A DNA stretch of 64,000 nucleotides from the NCBI GenBank assembly GCA_964579795.1, contig CAZOHM010000009.1:15263-79262 (forward strand), written 5' to 3'. Made by a program: the position numbers and the translations under genes. This document shows positions 26,939 to 35,645 of this stretch, one piece after another. Under the pieces are notes generated by a model, which did not search any database, was not told the origin of the DNA, and saw only the letters and a list, made by a program, of their open reading frames with translations. Each line of letters opens with the position of its first letter. The stretch's first letter is position 1. The DNA is from JAEYFP01 sp964579795 (GTDB taxonomy: Bacteria > Bacillota > Clostridia > Lachnospirales > Lachnospiraceae).

Positions 26939-28023
26939 GAGAGCCATTCATTCGTACGATAAAACGTGCGGAGTTACCCAAACAACAAATTGCAAAGCTC
27001 AGAATACTTGCTTTGTTCCTGTCTCTTATTGCAGGCGGATTGTTTTTGCTTTGTCTGAAACAAAATCCATTTCTGATTTATGGAACAATTATTTCAGGTG
27101 CATTCCGAAGTGGCATGGCAATACGAGCTACAATAAAATTCATGATACCCTTGTTTATTGCTTCTCTTGGTGTCACAATTGCATTTAAAATGCTGTTCTG
27201 GAATATCGGAGCAGAGGGACAGATTATTATGGGAGGAATATTTGCTTCCTACTTTGCACTGTTTCATTCTGACTGGCCAAGAGCTGTTTTACTGATAGTA
27301 ATGTTTTTAGCCGGAATACTTGGCGGTGGTCTGTGGGGATTGATTCCTGCATTCTTCAAATCAAAGTACAATACAAATGAAACACTGTTTACGCTGATGC
27401 TCAATTATATTGCGCTATATATAATTTCCTTCTTAAGGGATGGCCCATGGAGGGATCCGGCAAATCCGGGATTTGCAAAGATTGCAACATTTGATGCAAA
27501 TGCTTGTCTGCCAAAGGTATTTGGTGTGCAGATAGGTTGGATTATTGCACTTGTATTATTCGCATTTGTTTATTTCTATATGAATAAAACAAAGCAAGGA
27601 TTTGAAATCAGCGTGGTTGGATCGTCACATGCGACCGCAACCTATGCGGGTATGAATGTATCCAAGATTATGCTGAGAACGGTGTTCTTAAGTGGTGCAA
27701 TATGTGGTATTGCCGGTATGACACAGGCATCGGGGTCTGATTTGACACTGGCATCAGGGATAGCAGGCGGCATTGGATTTACTGCAATTATTGTCGCATG
27801 GCTTGGAAATCTTAATCCTGTAACGATATTTATTGTATCTCTTCTTTTCAGTGTACTTGAGAAGGGAAGCGGCGTGATTCAGTCAAGCTATGGATTGTCC
27901 ACAGACTGCTCTGATGTTTTACAGGGAATTATTTTATTCTTTATTTTAGGGTGTGAATTTTTCATTCGATATCAGTTTGTAATCCGTAAAAAAAAGAGTG
28001 CAGAAGAAGGGAGTAATGTATAA
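26935..28023 (+). CDS. Nucleoside ABC transporter permease, first subunit
   Basis: A 362-residue inner-membrane permease of the branched-chain/BPD_transp_2 type, with about ten hydrophobic helices. The conserved stretch FWNIGAEGQIIMGGI near residue 90 and NETLFTLMLNYIALY near residue 150 match YufP/NupP-like permeases. It overlaps the ATPase gene by four bases, and its stop codon overlaps the next start codon by one base (TAATG). Confidence 0.92.
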   Translation: MREPFIRTIKRAELPKQQIAKLRILALFLSLIAGGLFLLCLKQNPFLIYGTIISGAFRSGMAIRATIKFMIPLFIASLGVTIAFKMLFWNIGAEGQIIMGGIFASYFALFHSDWPRAVLLIVMFLAGILGGGLWGLIPAFFKSKYNTNETLFTLMLNYIALYIISFLRDGPWRDPANPGFAKIATFDANACLPKVFGVQIGWIIALVLFAFVYFYMNKTKQGFEISVVGSSHATATYAGMNVSKIMLRTVFLSGAICGIAGMTQASGSDLTLASGIAGGIGFTAIIVAWLGNLNPVTIFIVSLLFSVLEKGSGVIQSSYGLSTDCSDVLQGIILFFILGCEFFIRYQFVIRKKKSAEEGSNV

Positions 28024-28979
28024 TGGATTTCATTACTAATTTTATTGTTGCAGCTGTTCTTGCCGGAACCCCTCTTTTGTTTGGAACACTTGGGGAAATC
28101 ATGAATGAGCGTGTTGGACACTTAAATCTTGGTGTGGAAGGAATGATGTCTGTCGGAGCATTGGCAGGTTTTATGATCGGATATCATACAGACAGCTTTC
28201 TGATCGCAATACTTGCATCTTTTGTGGCAGGAGCATTAACCGGTGCCATTTATGCACTTCTCACTATTACATTTATGGCAAATCATACAGTAACCGGTTT
28301 GACATTGACTATTTTTGGAATAGGTATTACCAATTTTATTGGCTTCTATTGTCTTGGCCTGTCAGAAGAAGGAACATTGAAGCTGCCAGTGGGTATTACA
28401 GAACAGATGAGAAGTGTTAATATTCCGATTCTTAGTTCAATACCGGTGCTTGGAAAAATATTGTTTTCCTATAATCCATTTGTATATATTGGAATAGTAA
28501 TTGCTATTATCCTCTCATTTTACTATTATCGTACAAAGCTTGGATTAAATGTGCGTGCAATTGGAGAGAATCCCGCTGCGGCAGATGCTGCAGGTATCAA
28601 TGTTACAAAGTGGAAATATGTGAATGTCATTATTGGCGGCGGTATATGCGGAATTGGTGGTGCATATACAATTATGATTACGAATGGGGGCGTATGGATT
28701 TCTGACTGTGTATGCGGTCTTGGCTGGATAGCCGTTGCTCTCGTAATCTTTGCTACATGGAAACCGCTGAATGCAATTTTTGGATCGTTGGTATTTGGAG
28801 CACTTCGTATTCTTAAATATTATGTTAATAAAGAAGTGATTCCGATTCCTGATGCGTTTTATGATATGCTTCCGTTTGTGATAACTGCTGTCATTCTCGT
28901 TGCTGTATCGGTCAGACGAAACAAAGAAAAGGCACAGCCTGCATATTGTGGAAATAACTACTTCCGTGAAGAACGATAA
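28023..28979 (+). CDS. Nucleoside ABC transporter permease, second subunit
   Basis: A 318-residue permease of the YufQ/NupQ type with eight to ten hydrophobic segments. Family motifs are TPLLFGTLGEIMNERVG (N-terminus), LGVEGMM, and RAIGENPAAADAAGINV in the cytosolic coupling loop. It completes the importer with the genes at 23967, 25424 and 26935. The short C-terminal tail is basic and cytosolic. Confidence 0.93.
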   Translation: MDFITNFIVAAVLAGTPLLFGTLGEIMNERVGHLNLGVEGMMSVGALAGFMIGYHTDSFLIAILASFVAGALTGAIYALLTITFMANHTVTGLTLTIFGIGITNFIGFYCLGLSEEGTLKLPVGITEQMRSVNIPILSSIPVLGKILFSYNPFVYIGIVIAIILSFYYYRTKLGLNVRAIGENPAAADAAGINVTKWKYVNVIIGGGICGIGGAYTIMITNGGVWISDCVCGLGWIAVALVIFATWKPLNAIFGSLVFGALRILKYYVNKEVIPIPDAFYDMLPFVITAVILVAVSVRRNKEKAQPAYCGNNYFREER

Positions 28980-29007
28980 TTAATGACTATTCAAAAAATA
29001 AGGATTG

Positions 29008-29016
29008 TGATATAAT
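29008..29016 (+). promoter_or_regulatory. Extended -10 promoter of the SH3-domain protein gene
   Basis: TGATATAAT fits TGnTATAAT; TTCAAA at 28990-28995 is a poor -35 at only 15 bases. No terminator is evident for the preceding operon. Confidence 0.5.
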
Positions 29017-29051
29017 ATATAAGTTGTTTATGAGCGTTTAAGATATCACAA

Positions 29052-30122
29052 ATGGAGTGTGGAATTATGAAAAAGAAAAATCGTTCTAGAATTATAGTAT
29101 TGGTAATTAGTATAGTAGTTGTTTTGCTATTGGTTGTAGGTGCAATATTTCTTGTAAAAAAGCTTTCGGGGTTGAAATCACTTGCACTGTCACCTGATTT
29201 CCAGGAACAGGAGCTTGATATCAATTCGGATTATACGTTTTCCGTTATTGCTGATCCTGAGAATGCAAGCCTTAAGTCAGTAGAGTATATTGTTGATAAT
29301 CCAGCAGCTTCTTTCTCAGCAGGAGAGGATGGCAAGGCAATTCTTCATACGGTTTCGGAAGGAACTGTAACAGTATGCGTAAAGAAATCGAAAGTAGAGA
29401 GTAATTACTTAACCTTTAATATTGTTGATCAGGCAGCAGCGGCAGCAGCTGCACAGGCAGAAGCAGAAGCACAGGCTCAGGCAGAGGCACAGGCTCAGGC
29501 AGAGGCAGAGGCAGCAGCAGCTGCAGAGGCAGCAGCTAACGCAACACAGCTTGTAATGGCAACAGATAATGTAAAGATTCGTGAAACACCAAGTATGGAT
29601 GGAAATGTACTTGATATTTGTAAGAAGGGTGATTCCTTCACAAGATATGAAGAAACAGAGGACGGATGGAGCAAAATTGATTTCAATGGTACAGAAGCAT
29701 ATATGAAGTCAGAATTCCTGCAGGTTACTACTGAAGAAGAGCTTTTAAAGGCAAAGGAAGAGACTGCCGAACAAGAAAAGAAGGCTGAAGAGGAAAAGAA
29801 GAAGGAAGAAGAAACAAAGAAGGAAGAAACTCCTGCAGCCACAGCGGACACTACCGCAGCTGATGCAGCAGCAACACAGGCAGCGACACAGGCGGCAACC
29901 GATGCAGCAAATGCAGCGGCAGCAGCACAAGTTGCAGCCGCACAGGCAGCAGCGGCAGCAGCAAGTCCATATGTATGGACTTATCAGGGAACAGGCTTCA
30001 CACAGCAGGAGGTTAACTATTTCCATAGTCTTTGGGATTACACAGGGCAGTATGATGAGATGGTTACGCATCATTCAGCAGGTGAGTTAGTTCATTTATG
30101 TGAGATACAGGGTTACAGATAA
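29052..30122 (+). CDS. Membrane-anchored SH3-domain protein with Ala-rich coiled regions
   Basis: A 356-residue protein. It has a basic N-terminus and one membrane helix (residues about 10-35), and the rest is outside the cell. Next is an Ig-like region (about 45-125, DINSDYTFSVIADPENA), an AQAEAEAQAQ-type helical repeat (about 130-165), and a bacterial SH3 domain (about 170-225, VKIRETPSMDGNVLDI ... GWSKIDFNG) that in relatives binds cell wall. A Glu/Lys coil, a second Ala-rich stretch and a short C-terminal domain starting YVWTYQGTGFTQQEV follow. The structure suggests a wall-associated spacer protein; no enzyme motif is seen. A perfect hairpin follows the gene. Confidence 0.75.
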   Translation: MECGIMKKKNRSRIIVLVISIVVVLLLVVGAIFLVKKLSGLKSLALSPDFQEQELDINSDYTFSVIADPENASLKSVEYIVDNPAASFSAGEDGKAILHTVSEGTVTVCVKKSKVESNYLTFNIVDQAAAAAAAQAEAEAQAQAEAQAQAEAEAAAAAEAAANATQLVMATDNVKIRETPSMDGNVLDICKKGDSFTRYEETEDGWSKIDFNGTEAYMKSEFLQVTTEEELLKAKEETAEQEKKAEEEKKKEEETKKEETPAATADTTAADAAATQAATQAATDAANAAAAAQVAAAQAAAAAASPYVWTYQGTGFTQQEVNYFHSLWDYTGQYDEMVTHHSAGELVHLCEIQGYR

Positions 30123-30137
30123 TTGTAAATACGAGAT

Positions 30138-30175
30138 GAAATGCCAGGCATTGCCAATGCCTGGCATTTCATTAC
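30138..30175 (+). terminator. Perfect palindromic hairpin after the SH3 gene
   Basis: Bases 30138-30153 are the exact reverse complement of 30155-30170 (core TGCCAGGCA/TGCCTGGCA). The T tract is short (TTTCATTA), so termination may be partial; the stem is very stable. Confidence 0.75.
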
Positions 30176-30235
30176 ATAAAAAAGCTGGATTTTTTTGAGA
30201 CAATTAGATACGGTATTTGTGTGGAGGTGACTGTT

Positions 30236-30904
30236 ATGTACAGAATATTTATTGTAGAGGATGATGAAATCATTGCAGAACAGATTAAAAGTAATTTGGA
30301 AAGCTGGGAATATCAGGTCTGTATGGCAGAGGATTTTCATAATGTGATGAGTCAGTTTGCAGAATGGACACCGCAGCTCGTACTGCTTGATATTACATTA
30401 CCGTTTTTTAATGGATTTTATTGGTGTACTCAGATTAGACAGCTGTCAAATGTTCCAATCATTTTTATTTCGTCTGCAGAAGACAAAATGAACATGGTTA
30501 TGGCGATGAACATGGGAGCAGATGACTTTGTTAGTAAGCCTTTTGATATGGATGTGCTGTCTGCAAAAATCCAGGCGTTGTTGAGACGTACTTATTCCTT
30601 TGCCACAACAGTAAATCTGCTGGAGCATAAAGGTGTTATCTTGAATTTGGCAGATGCAAGCATGACAGTCGGAACACGGCATATTGAATTAACAAAAAAT
30701 GAATTTCGTATATTACAGAAGCTGTTTGAGAACAGAGGCAGTATTGTGACTCGTGAAGAGCTGATGAAGCATTTGTGGAACAGTGAATGCTTTATTGATG
30801 ACAATACGTTATCTGTAAATATTACGAGATTAAGAAAAAAGCTTTCAGAAGCAGGTATGGAAGGATATATTGTAACTAAAAAGGGAGAGGGATACTACGT
30901 ATGA
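30236..30904 (+). CDS. OmpR/BceR-type response regulator
   Basis: A 222-residue two-component regulator. The receiver domain has the acidic pair EDDE, phospho-acceptor Asp52 (LLDITLPFFNG), the conserved Ser/Thr and Lys (KPFD). The C-terminal winged helix has ELTKNEFRILQKLF and NTLSVNITRLRKKL, as in BceR. The ATG at 30236 has GGAGGTG upstream. It overlaps the sensor kinase gene by four bases, and the ABC transporter genes follow, the usual layout of a Bce antimicrobial-peptide sensing module. Confidence 0.94.
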   Translation: MYRIFIVEDDEIIAEQIKSNLESWEYQVCMAEDFHNVMSQFAEWTPQLVLLDITLPFFNGFYWCTQIRQLSNVPIIFISSAEDKMNMVMAMNMGADDFVSKPFDMDVLSAKIQALLRRTYSFATTVNLLEHKGVILNLADASMTVGTRHIELTKNEFRILQKLFENRGSIVTREELMKHLWNSECFIDDNTLSVNITRLRKKLSEAGMEGYIVTKKGEGYYV

Positions 30905-31917
30905 AGCAATATCTGCTGGATCGAATAAAAATCATAGGGATGTTTTTGCTGTTTGCATGTATGATACTTTGTGTGGAATGGGTTTATTCAGAAAAAATGA
31001 GCGTATGTCTGTATGCACTTGCTCTTTGCTTATTTATATTTATTTGCATTGGAACATATGATTTTGCCAAATACATAAAACGAAGGAATCTACTACGTGA
31101 TATTAATACACAAATCAGTACGCTGCCTCAGATAGAACGAATGCCGGAGCCAAAAGACTGTATGGAGACACTTTATCAGGACATTTTTTTTGGCGTTGAT
31201 AAAAGCAGAGGAGAAGCCTTTCTTCGGGAAAGCAGACATGAAGAGGAATGTAGAGATTATTATACAATCTGGGTACATCAGATTAAGACACCGATTTTTG
31301 CACTTCGCCTTCTTTTGAAGAACGAAGAGGATCAGACAAGAAAAATGATGCTTGAGCAAGAACTGTTTAAAATAGAACAGTATGCTGAAATGGTGCTGCA
31401 CTTTGTCAGAATAGACAGTATGAGTGCGGACTTTGTATTTAGAGAGTATAATCTTGTAGAACTTGTCAAAAATGCATTGAAAAAATTTGCATCTGTCTTT
31501 TCTTATAAAAAGCTGGCATTAGATTTGAAATTTCCAACAGAAGCTGCAAAAGCCGCAGCTGCTGTTGGAATTACAGATGAGAAATGGACAAGTCTTGTTA
31601 TTGAGCAGTTGCTGTCCAATGCAGTCAAATACACAAAACAGGGAAAGATAACAATAGAAGTGGCTCTGCTTGAGAAAGAAAACTGCTGGTGCCTGAAAAT
31701 TGAAGACACCGGTATTGGAATTGCACCTGAAGATTTACCAAGAATTTTTGAACGTGGATTTACCGGATTTAATGGACGTCAGGATAAAAAATCAACCGGA
31801 ATAGGGCTTTATTTGTGTAAACGCACTACTGACCGATTGGGTCAAAAGCTAGATGTACAGTCTGAACTGTCAAAAGGTACAACTGTTCGACTTCTTATTC
31901 CATGTGCGCCCAAATGA
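30901..31917 (+). CDS. BceS-type sensor histidine kinase (intramembrane-sensing)
   Basis: A 338-residue kinase with two membrane helices at the N-terminus (about residues 10-30 and 35-55) and almost no extracellular loop, as in intramembrane-sensing BceS kinases. The phospho-acceptor is His126 in WVHQIKTPIFALRL. ATP-binding boxes are visible: N box QLLSNAVKYT, G1 DTGIGI, F box FERGFTG and G2 STGIGLYLCKR. In this family the partner ABC transporter acts as the actual sensor of peptide antibiotics. Confidence 0.93.
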   Translation: MKQYLLDRIKIIGMFLLFACMILCVEWVYSEKMSVCLYALALCLFIFICIGTYDFAKYIKRRNLLRDINTQISTLPQIERMPEPKDCMETLYQDIFFGVDKSRGEAFLRESRHEEECRDYYTIWVHQIKTPIFALRLLLKNEEDQTRKMMLEQELFKIEQYAEMVLHFVRIDSMSADFVFREYNLVELVKNALKKFASVFSYKKLALDLKFPTEAAKAAAAVGITDEKWTSLVIEQLLSNAVKYTKQGKITIEVALLEKENCWCLKIEDTGIGIAPEDLPRIFERGFTGFNGRQDKKSTGIGLYLCKRTTDRLGQKLDVQSELSKGTTVRLLIPCAPK

Positions 31918-31984
31918 TTCTTTCAACTTTGTAAGGTTATTTAACAAAATGTAATCTAAATCAATAGGTAAACGGACTCCAGAC

Positions 31985-31993
31985 TGCTATACT
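31985..31993 (+). promoter_or_regulatory. Extended -10 promoter of the Bce-type ABC operon
   Basis: TGCTATACT fits TGnTATAAT with one change; the -35 (TAGGTA) is weak, as expected for an activated promoter. An imperfect dyad TTAACA-AAA-TGTAA at 31941-31954 lies just upstream of the -35 position, where a BceR box would sit. Confidence 0.5.
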
Positions 31994-32059
31994 TTTTCCA
32001 TGGTTGAGAAATCAATGTCTGAAAGTAGCACAACGAATTGAAAATGGAGGAAGGATATA

Positions 32060-32833
32060 ATGGCTGTTTTAGAAGCAAAAAGTCTAAAGAAAATTTATAC
32101 AACAAGATTTGGAGGAGCACAGATACAGGCTCTTGAGGATGTCTCTTTTTCTGTAGAGGCAGGCGAATATGTGGCAATTATGGGAGAGTCGGGTTCAGGA
32201 AAAACAACACTGCTGAATTTACTGGCATCTCTTGATAAACCGACTGGAGGAGAAATACGTTTAAATGGAGAGCCGTTTTCTTCCATTCGCCAAAGGGAAC
32301 TTTGTGCATTCAGAAGAGATAATCTCGGATTTGTATTTCAGGATTTTAATCTTCTTGATACATTTTCTTTGAAGGATAATATTTATCTTCCGCTTGTACT
32401 GCAGGGAATAGATGCATCCGTTATGCGCAAACGTTTGGAACCAATTGCCCGACAGCTTGGTATACAGGAACTGTTGGAAAAGTTTCCATATGAGGTTTCC
32501 GGTGGACAAAAACAGAGAGCAGCAGTTGCGAGAGCATTGATTACGAATCCGCAGCTGATACTTGCTGATGAACCAACAGGAGCACTCGATTCTAAGGCGG
32601 CAGCCTCTCTGATGAAGCTGTTTTCACAGATTAATCAGCAGGGACAGACGATCATTATGGTAACACACAGTATTCAGGCAGCAAAGAGCGCAGGCAGAGT
32701 ATTGTTTATTAAGGATGGAAATCTGTTTCACCAGATTTACAGAGGAAACGCAACGGAAGAGGAAATGTATCGAAAAATTGCAGATGCACTTTCTGTATTA
32801 CAGGCAGGAGGTGAGCAGCATGCAGAGAAGTAA
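32060..32833 (+). CDS. BceA-type ABC transporter ATP-binding protein
   Basis: A 257-residue ATPase of the MacB/LolD-like class. Walker A is GESGSGKTTLLN, the Q loop VFQDFN, the signature VSGGQKQRAAVARAL, Walker B ILADEPTGALD and the H loop MVTHS. It partners with the large FtsX-type permease whose start lies inside its 3' end. Such pairs free lipid II-cycle intermediates from peptide antibiotics such as bacitracin and confer resistance; the exact ligand here is unknown. Confidence 0.94.
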   Translation: MAVLEAKSLKKIYTTRFGGAQIQALEDVSFSVEAGEYVAIMGESGSGKTTLLNLLASLDKPTGGEIRLNGEPFSSIRQRELCAFRRDNLGFVFQDFNLLDTFSLKDNIYLPLVLQGIDASVMRKRLEPIARQLGIQELLEKFPYEVSGGQKQRAAVARALITNPQLILADEPTGALDSKAAASLMKLFSQINQQGQTIIMVTHSIQAAKSAGRVLFIKDGNLFHQIYRGNATEEEMYRKIADALSVLQAGGEQHAEK

Positions 32834-34811
32834 AACAGTTATTCTGCCAAAGCTTGCCATTGTAAATATTAAAAAGAACGGGAATGTATATCTTCCATAT
32901 ATTTTAACATTGGCATTTATGATTAGCGTATTTTTTATTTTTGATGCGATTTCCAGAAACGAATTAATGCAAAAGCTACCATATGCGGCTTATATTCAAA
33001 TGCTAATGATGATTAGTGAGGTTCTGCTTGGAATTATCATTGCACCATTTCTGTTTTATACGAACAGCATTTTTATGAAACGCAGAAAAAATGAACTTGG
33101 ATTGTACAGTATTCTTGGATTGGAAAAAAAACATATTGGTATGATGATGTGCATAGAGACAATACTCATATTTTGTGCATCTGCAATTCTTGGATTAGTG
33201 ACAGCAATATTGTTTTCTGATGTGCTGTTTGGAGCACTTATGAAAGTATCAGGTTTTATTGTGGATGTGTCCTTTTCCATAACGCCTGTTAGCTTTTACA
33301 CAACACTTTCCTATTTCGCATTTATTAGCGGTGCGAATCTATTTGTAAATCTGTTTCAGATTTCCATGGCGAATCCTTCGGATTTGTTGAAAACAGGTAA
33401 AAAGGGAGAAAAAGAGATCAAGCATATTATTGTTCCGACAATACTCGGAATTTTGACACTTGGATGGGGATATGCAGTTGCCCTGCTTGCCAAGATGGAT
33501 TCATTTGTATTTGTGAATTTCTTTCTGGCAGTATTTTTAGTGGTGATTGGTACTTATTTTCTCATTACAGCAGGAAGCATTGTGTTTCTGAAAAAGCTGA
33601 AAAAGACAGAACGAATTTACTACCATAAAGAGAACTTTGTAACAATTTCCGGCATGCTGTATCGAATGAGAAAAAATGCGGCAAGTATTGTTAATATTTG
33701 CATATTCGCTACAATGGCTATGATAACATTGATTTGTACGTTCTCCGTTGCGTTTGGGCAAGAGAAAGCAACACATTTTCTTTTCCCCTATGATGTATGT
33801 TTTGAATTTAAGAATGAGACTGAAAATCAAGGTCTGGCAGTAAAAGGATTTTTAGATGATTCTGCACAGCTTGCAGAACAGTCAGGTGTCACAGTGCTTG
33901 AACAGACAGAATTTGTATATCGGGATTTTAAAGCAGATATGGAAGGTAACAGATTGGCTTTACATGATCCGGATTCTTATGACAGTGCTGATCTGGATGT
34001 CAGATTAATGACAATATCTGATTATAATCGGACAGAACAGGAACATAAGGAACTGAAGGCAGGAGAAATTCTGCTGTACTCCAGTATCGCAGACTATGGA
34101 CAGAATACGATTGTGCTCGGGGAACAGGAGTATTCAATAGCAGAGGAGATTAAATCCGTCAGATTTGATCATAAGGAACCGAAATCATTTGCAAAAAGAA
34201 TATACTATATAGTAATGGAAGATGAAGCTACTGTTTGCTCTGTAGCAGATGCATATCAAGCTGATACAAAGGGAATCCGTGTTGAGTATTTCAATATAGG
34301 ACAGGATACAAAAGCAAATCTTGCATTTCTGGAATTGCTCACAAAAAAATATGAAAGTCTGCCTCAATATATGAATTCTGAAAATGTTTTCGACTGGGAT
34401 GCACAAATGCGATCCATGAATGGTGGTTTAATATTCCTTGGTGTATTTTTCTCAATTGTGTTTACCCTATGTCTGATTCTTGTTATGTATTACAAACAGA
34501 TAGCGGAAGGCCTTGAGGATCGACGAAATTTTGTTATCATGAAACAGGTTGGTATGAACAGCGAAGAAGTACGAAGTACGATTAAACGGCAGATTATGCT
34601 TGTTTTCTTCTTACCTTTGTTTGCAGCACTGCTTCATACAACAGTATCTCTTAATATGGTCAGTAAGCTGTTAAGTGCCATTCATATATATGACAGTATG
34701 TTGTTCATAAAATGTGCAGCAGCAGTAGCAGCACTGTTTCTGATAATCTATGGAGTCAGCTATGTCCTTACTGCGAGAACATATTACAAGATAGTAAACG
34801 AAGAACAATAG
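32820..34811 (+). CDS. BceB-type FtsX-family ABC permease
   Basis: A 663-residue permease. About ten membrane helices are arranged as in BceB, with a large extracellular domain of some 200 residues between helices 7 and 8 (roughly residues 330-530), the ligand-sensing part in characterised members. FtsX-type segments are at IISEVLLGIIIAPFLFYTNS and near the C-terminus. The ATG at 32820 has GGAGGTG at 32807-32813 and overlaps the ATPase gene by 14 bases; the frame is open further upstream but inside the ATPase gene. A terminator follows. Confidence 0.92.
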   Translation: MQRSKTVILPKLAIVNIKKNGNVYLPYILTLAFMISVFFIFDAISRNELMQKLPYAAYIQMLMMISEVLLGIIIAPFLFYTNSIFMKRRKNELGLYSILGLEKKHIGMMMCIETILIFCASAILGLVTAILFSDVLFGALMKVSGFIVDVSFSITPVSFYTTLSYFAFISGANLFVNLFQISMANPSDLLKTGKKGEKEIKHIIVPTILGILTLGWGYAVALLAKMDSFVFVNFFLAVFLVVIGTYFLITAGSIVFLKKLKKTERIYYHKENFVTISGMLYRMRKNAASIVNICIFATMAMITLICTFSVAFGQEKATHFLFPYDVCFEFKNETENQGLAVKGFLDDSAQLAEQSGVTVLEQTEFVYRDFKADMEGNRLALHDPDSYDSADLDVRLMTISDYNRTEQEHKELKAGEILLYSSIADYGQNTIVLGEQEYSIAEEIKSVRFDHKEPKSFAKRIYYIVMEDEATVCSVADAYQADTKGIRVEYFNIGQDTKANLAFLELLTKKYESLPQYMNSENVFDWDAQMRSMNGGLIFLGVFFSIVFTLCLILVMYYKQIAEGLEDRRNFVIMKQVGMNSEEVRSTIKRQIMLVFFLPLFAALLHTTVSLNMVSKLLSAIHIYDSMLFIKCAAAVAALFLIIYGVSYVLTARTYYKIVNEEQ

Positions 34812-34828
34812 AATATTAGAACAGCACA

Positions 34829-34867
34829 AAAGAAAGATATCAATACTGATATCTTTCTTTTGTTTTT
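34829..34867 (+). terminator. Terminator after the Bce-type permease gene
   Basis: AAAGAAAGATATCA pairs with TGATATCTTTCTTT around ATAC, followed by TGTTTTT. It ends the Bce operon. Confidence 0.85.
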
Positions 34868-34889
34868 ACATAAATCTGACGGAAAAAAG

Positions 34890-34918
34890 TTGACATTATT
34901 TACATAATATAGTAAGAT
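34890..34918 (+). promoter_or_regulatory. Strong promoter of the TetR-family gene
   Basis: A perfect -35 TTGACA (34890-34895), a 17-base spacer and TAAGAT (34913-34918). Transcription would start near 34925, inside the 13-bp repeat array. Confidence 0.8.
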
Positions 34919-35008
34919 AACAATGTTATATAACTTAGATGCGTAACTTAGATACACAACAATGATACATAACATAGATACACAACTAAGATATGTAACA
35001 ACGTTACC
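34918..35008 (+). repeat. Seven tandem 13-bp imperfect repeats in the tetR leader
   Basis: Consecutive 13-base units start at 34918, 34931, 34944, 34957, 34970, 34983 and 34996. Every unit begins YAAC, and the central five match YAACWWAGATAYR with few changes. The first overlaps the -10 element and the last ends 33 bases before the start codon. The array may be a repeated operator for the TetR protein it precedes, or a leader RNA element. Confidence 0.8.
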
Positions 35009-35041
35009 AATACTCTATTTAAGAATGGACAGGAAAATATA

Positions 35042-35617
35042 ATGCCTCCAAGAGAGAAGGTTTCGAAGGAACAGGTGCTTCGTACAGCATTTGAGATGAC
35101 AAGAGAACATGGTTTTGAAGCGCTGACGGCGAGAAAACTGGCAGAGCAGTTAGGAAGCTCGACACAGCCTATTTTTCGTGCTTACGAAAACATGGATATG
35201 CTAAAAAGGGATCTGTTCTTTAAAAGTGCGGAATTTTTTTCAGATTATATGCTGAAAAAAAGAAGTGGGAATACACCGGCCTATCTTACAATGGGAATGG
35301 CATATATTGAACTTGCCAAAAAGGAGTATCATCTGTTTCGACTTCTTGCGGCAATTGATGATTATGAGACGGACACAATTCACGAATTTCTACAACAGGG
35401 AGATAATACAGAACTGTTGGAAAAACTTCCGGACACAAAATCATTGAGTGCAGAAAAGAAAAAAGAATTGTTTCTTATGGTATGGATGTTTACTCATGGA
35501 GTGGCGACAATGGTAACAAGCCGGCGTGTGGAGCTTTCTGACAGGGAAATCAAAAAGCTGCTTATCAAGGCTTATGAAGGATTTAATTCTGTCCAAAAGG
35601 ATAACAGTCGCGTTTGA
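35042..35617 (+). CDS. TetR-family transcriptional regulator
   Basis: A 191-residue regulator. The N-terminal helix-turn-helix covers about residues 8-52 (VLRTAFEMTREHGFEALTARKLAEQLGSSTQPIF in key positions). The rest is a helical ligand-binding and dimer domain without recognisable specificity. It has a consensus promoter and a repeat array in its leader. The next gene, 28 bases downstream, encodes a small membrane protein that may share the transcript. The target genes are unknown; autoregulation is likely from the repeats but unproven. Confidence 0.9.
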   Translation: MPPREKVSKEQVLRTAFEMTREHGFEALTARKLAEQLGSSTQPIFRAYENMDMLKRDLFFKSAEFFSDYMLKKRSGNTPAYLTMGMAYIELAKKEYHLFRLLAAIDDYETDTIHEFLQQGDNTELLEKLPDTKSLSAEKKKELFLMVWMFTHGVATMVTSRRVELSDREIKKLLIKAYEGFNSVQKDNSRV

Positions 35618-35645
35618 CAAATGAAAATGCAATGGAGGGATTGCA

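Noticed and set aside
29745..30074. Cys/Leu-rich frame antisense to the SH3 protein gene
   Set aside because: It is the complement of GCA/GAA-rich repeat DNA; no ribosome site, and the plus-strand gene is well supported.
32715..32819. Longer N-terminus for the Bce-type permease
   Set aside because: It would lie entirely inside the ATPase gene; a GGAGGTG site supports the ATG at 32820.
34918..35008. CRISPR-like array
   Set aside because: The 13-base units are directly adjacent with no unique spacers, and no cas genes are near.
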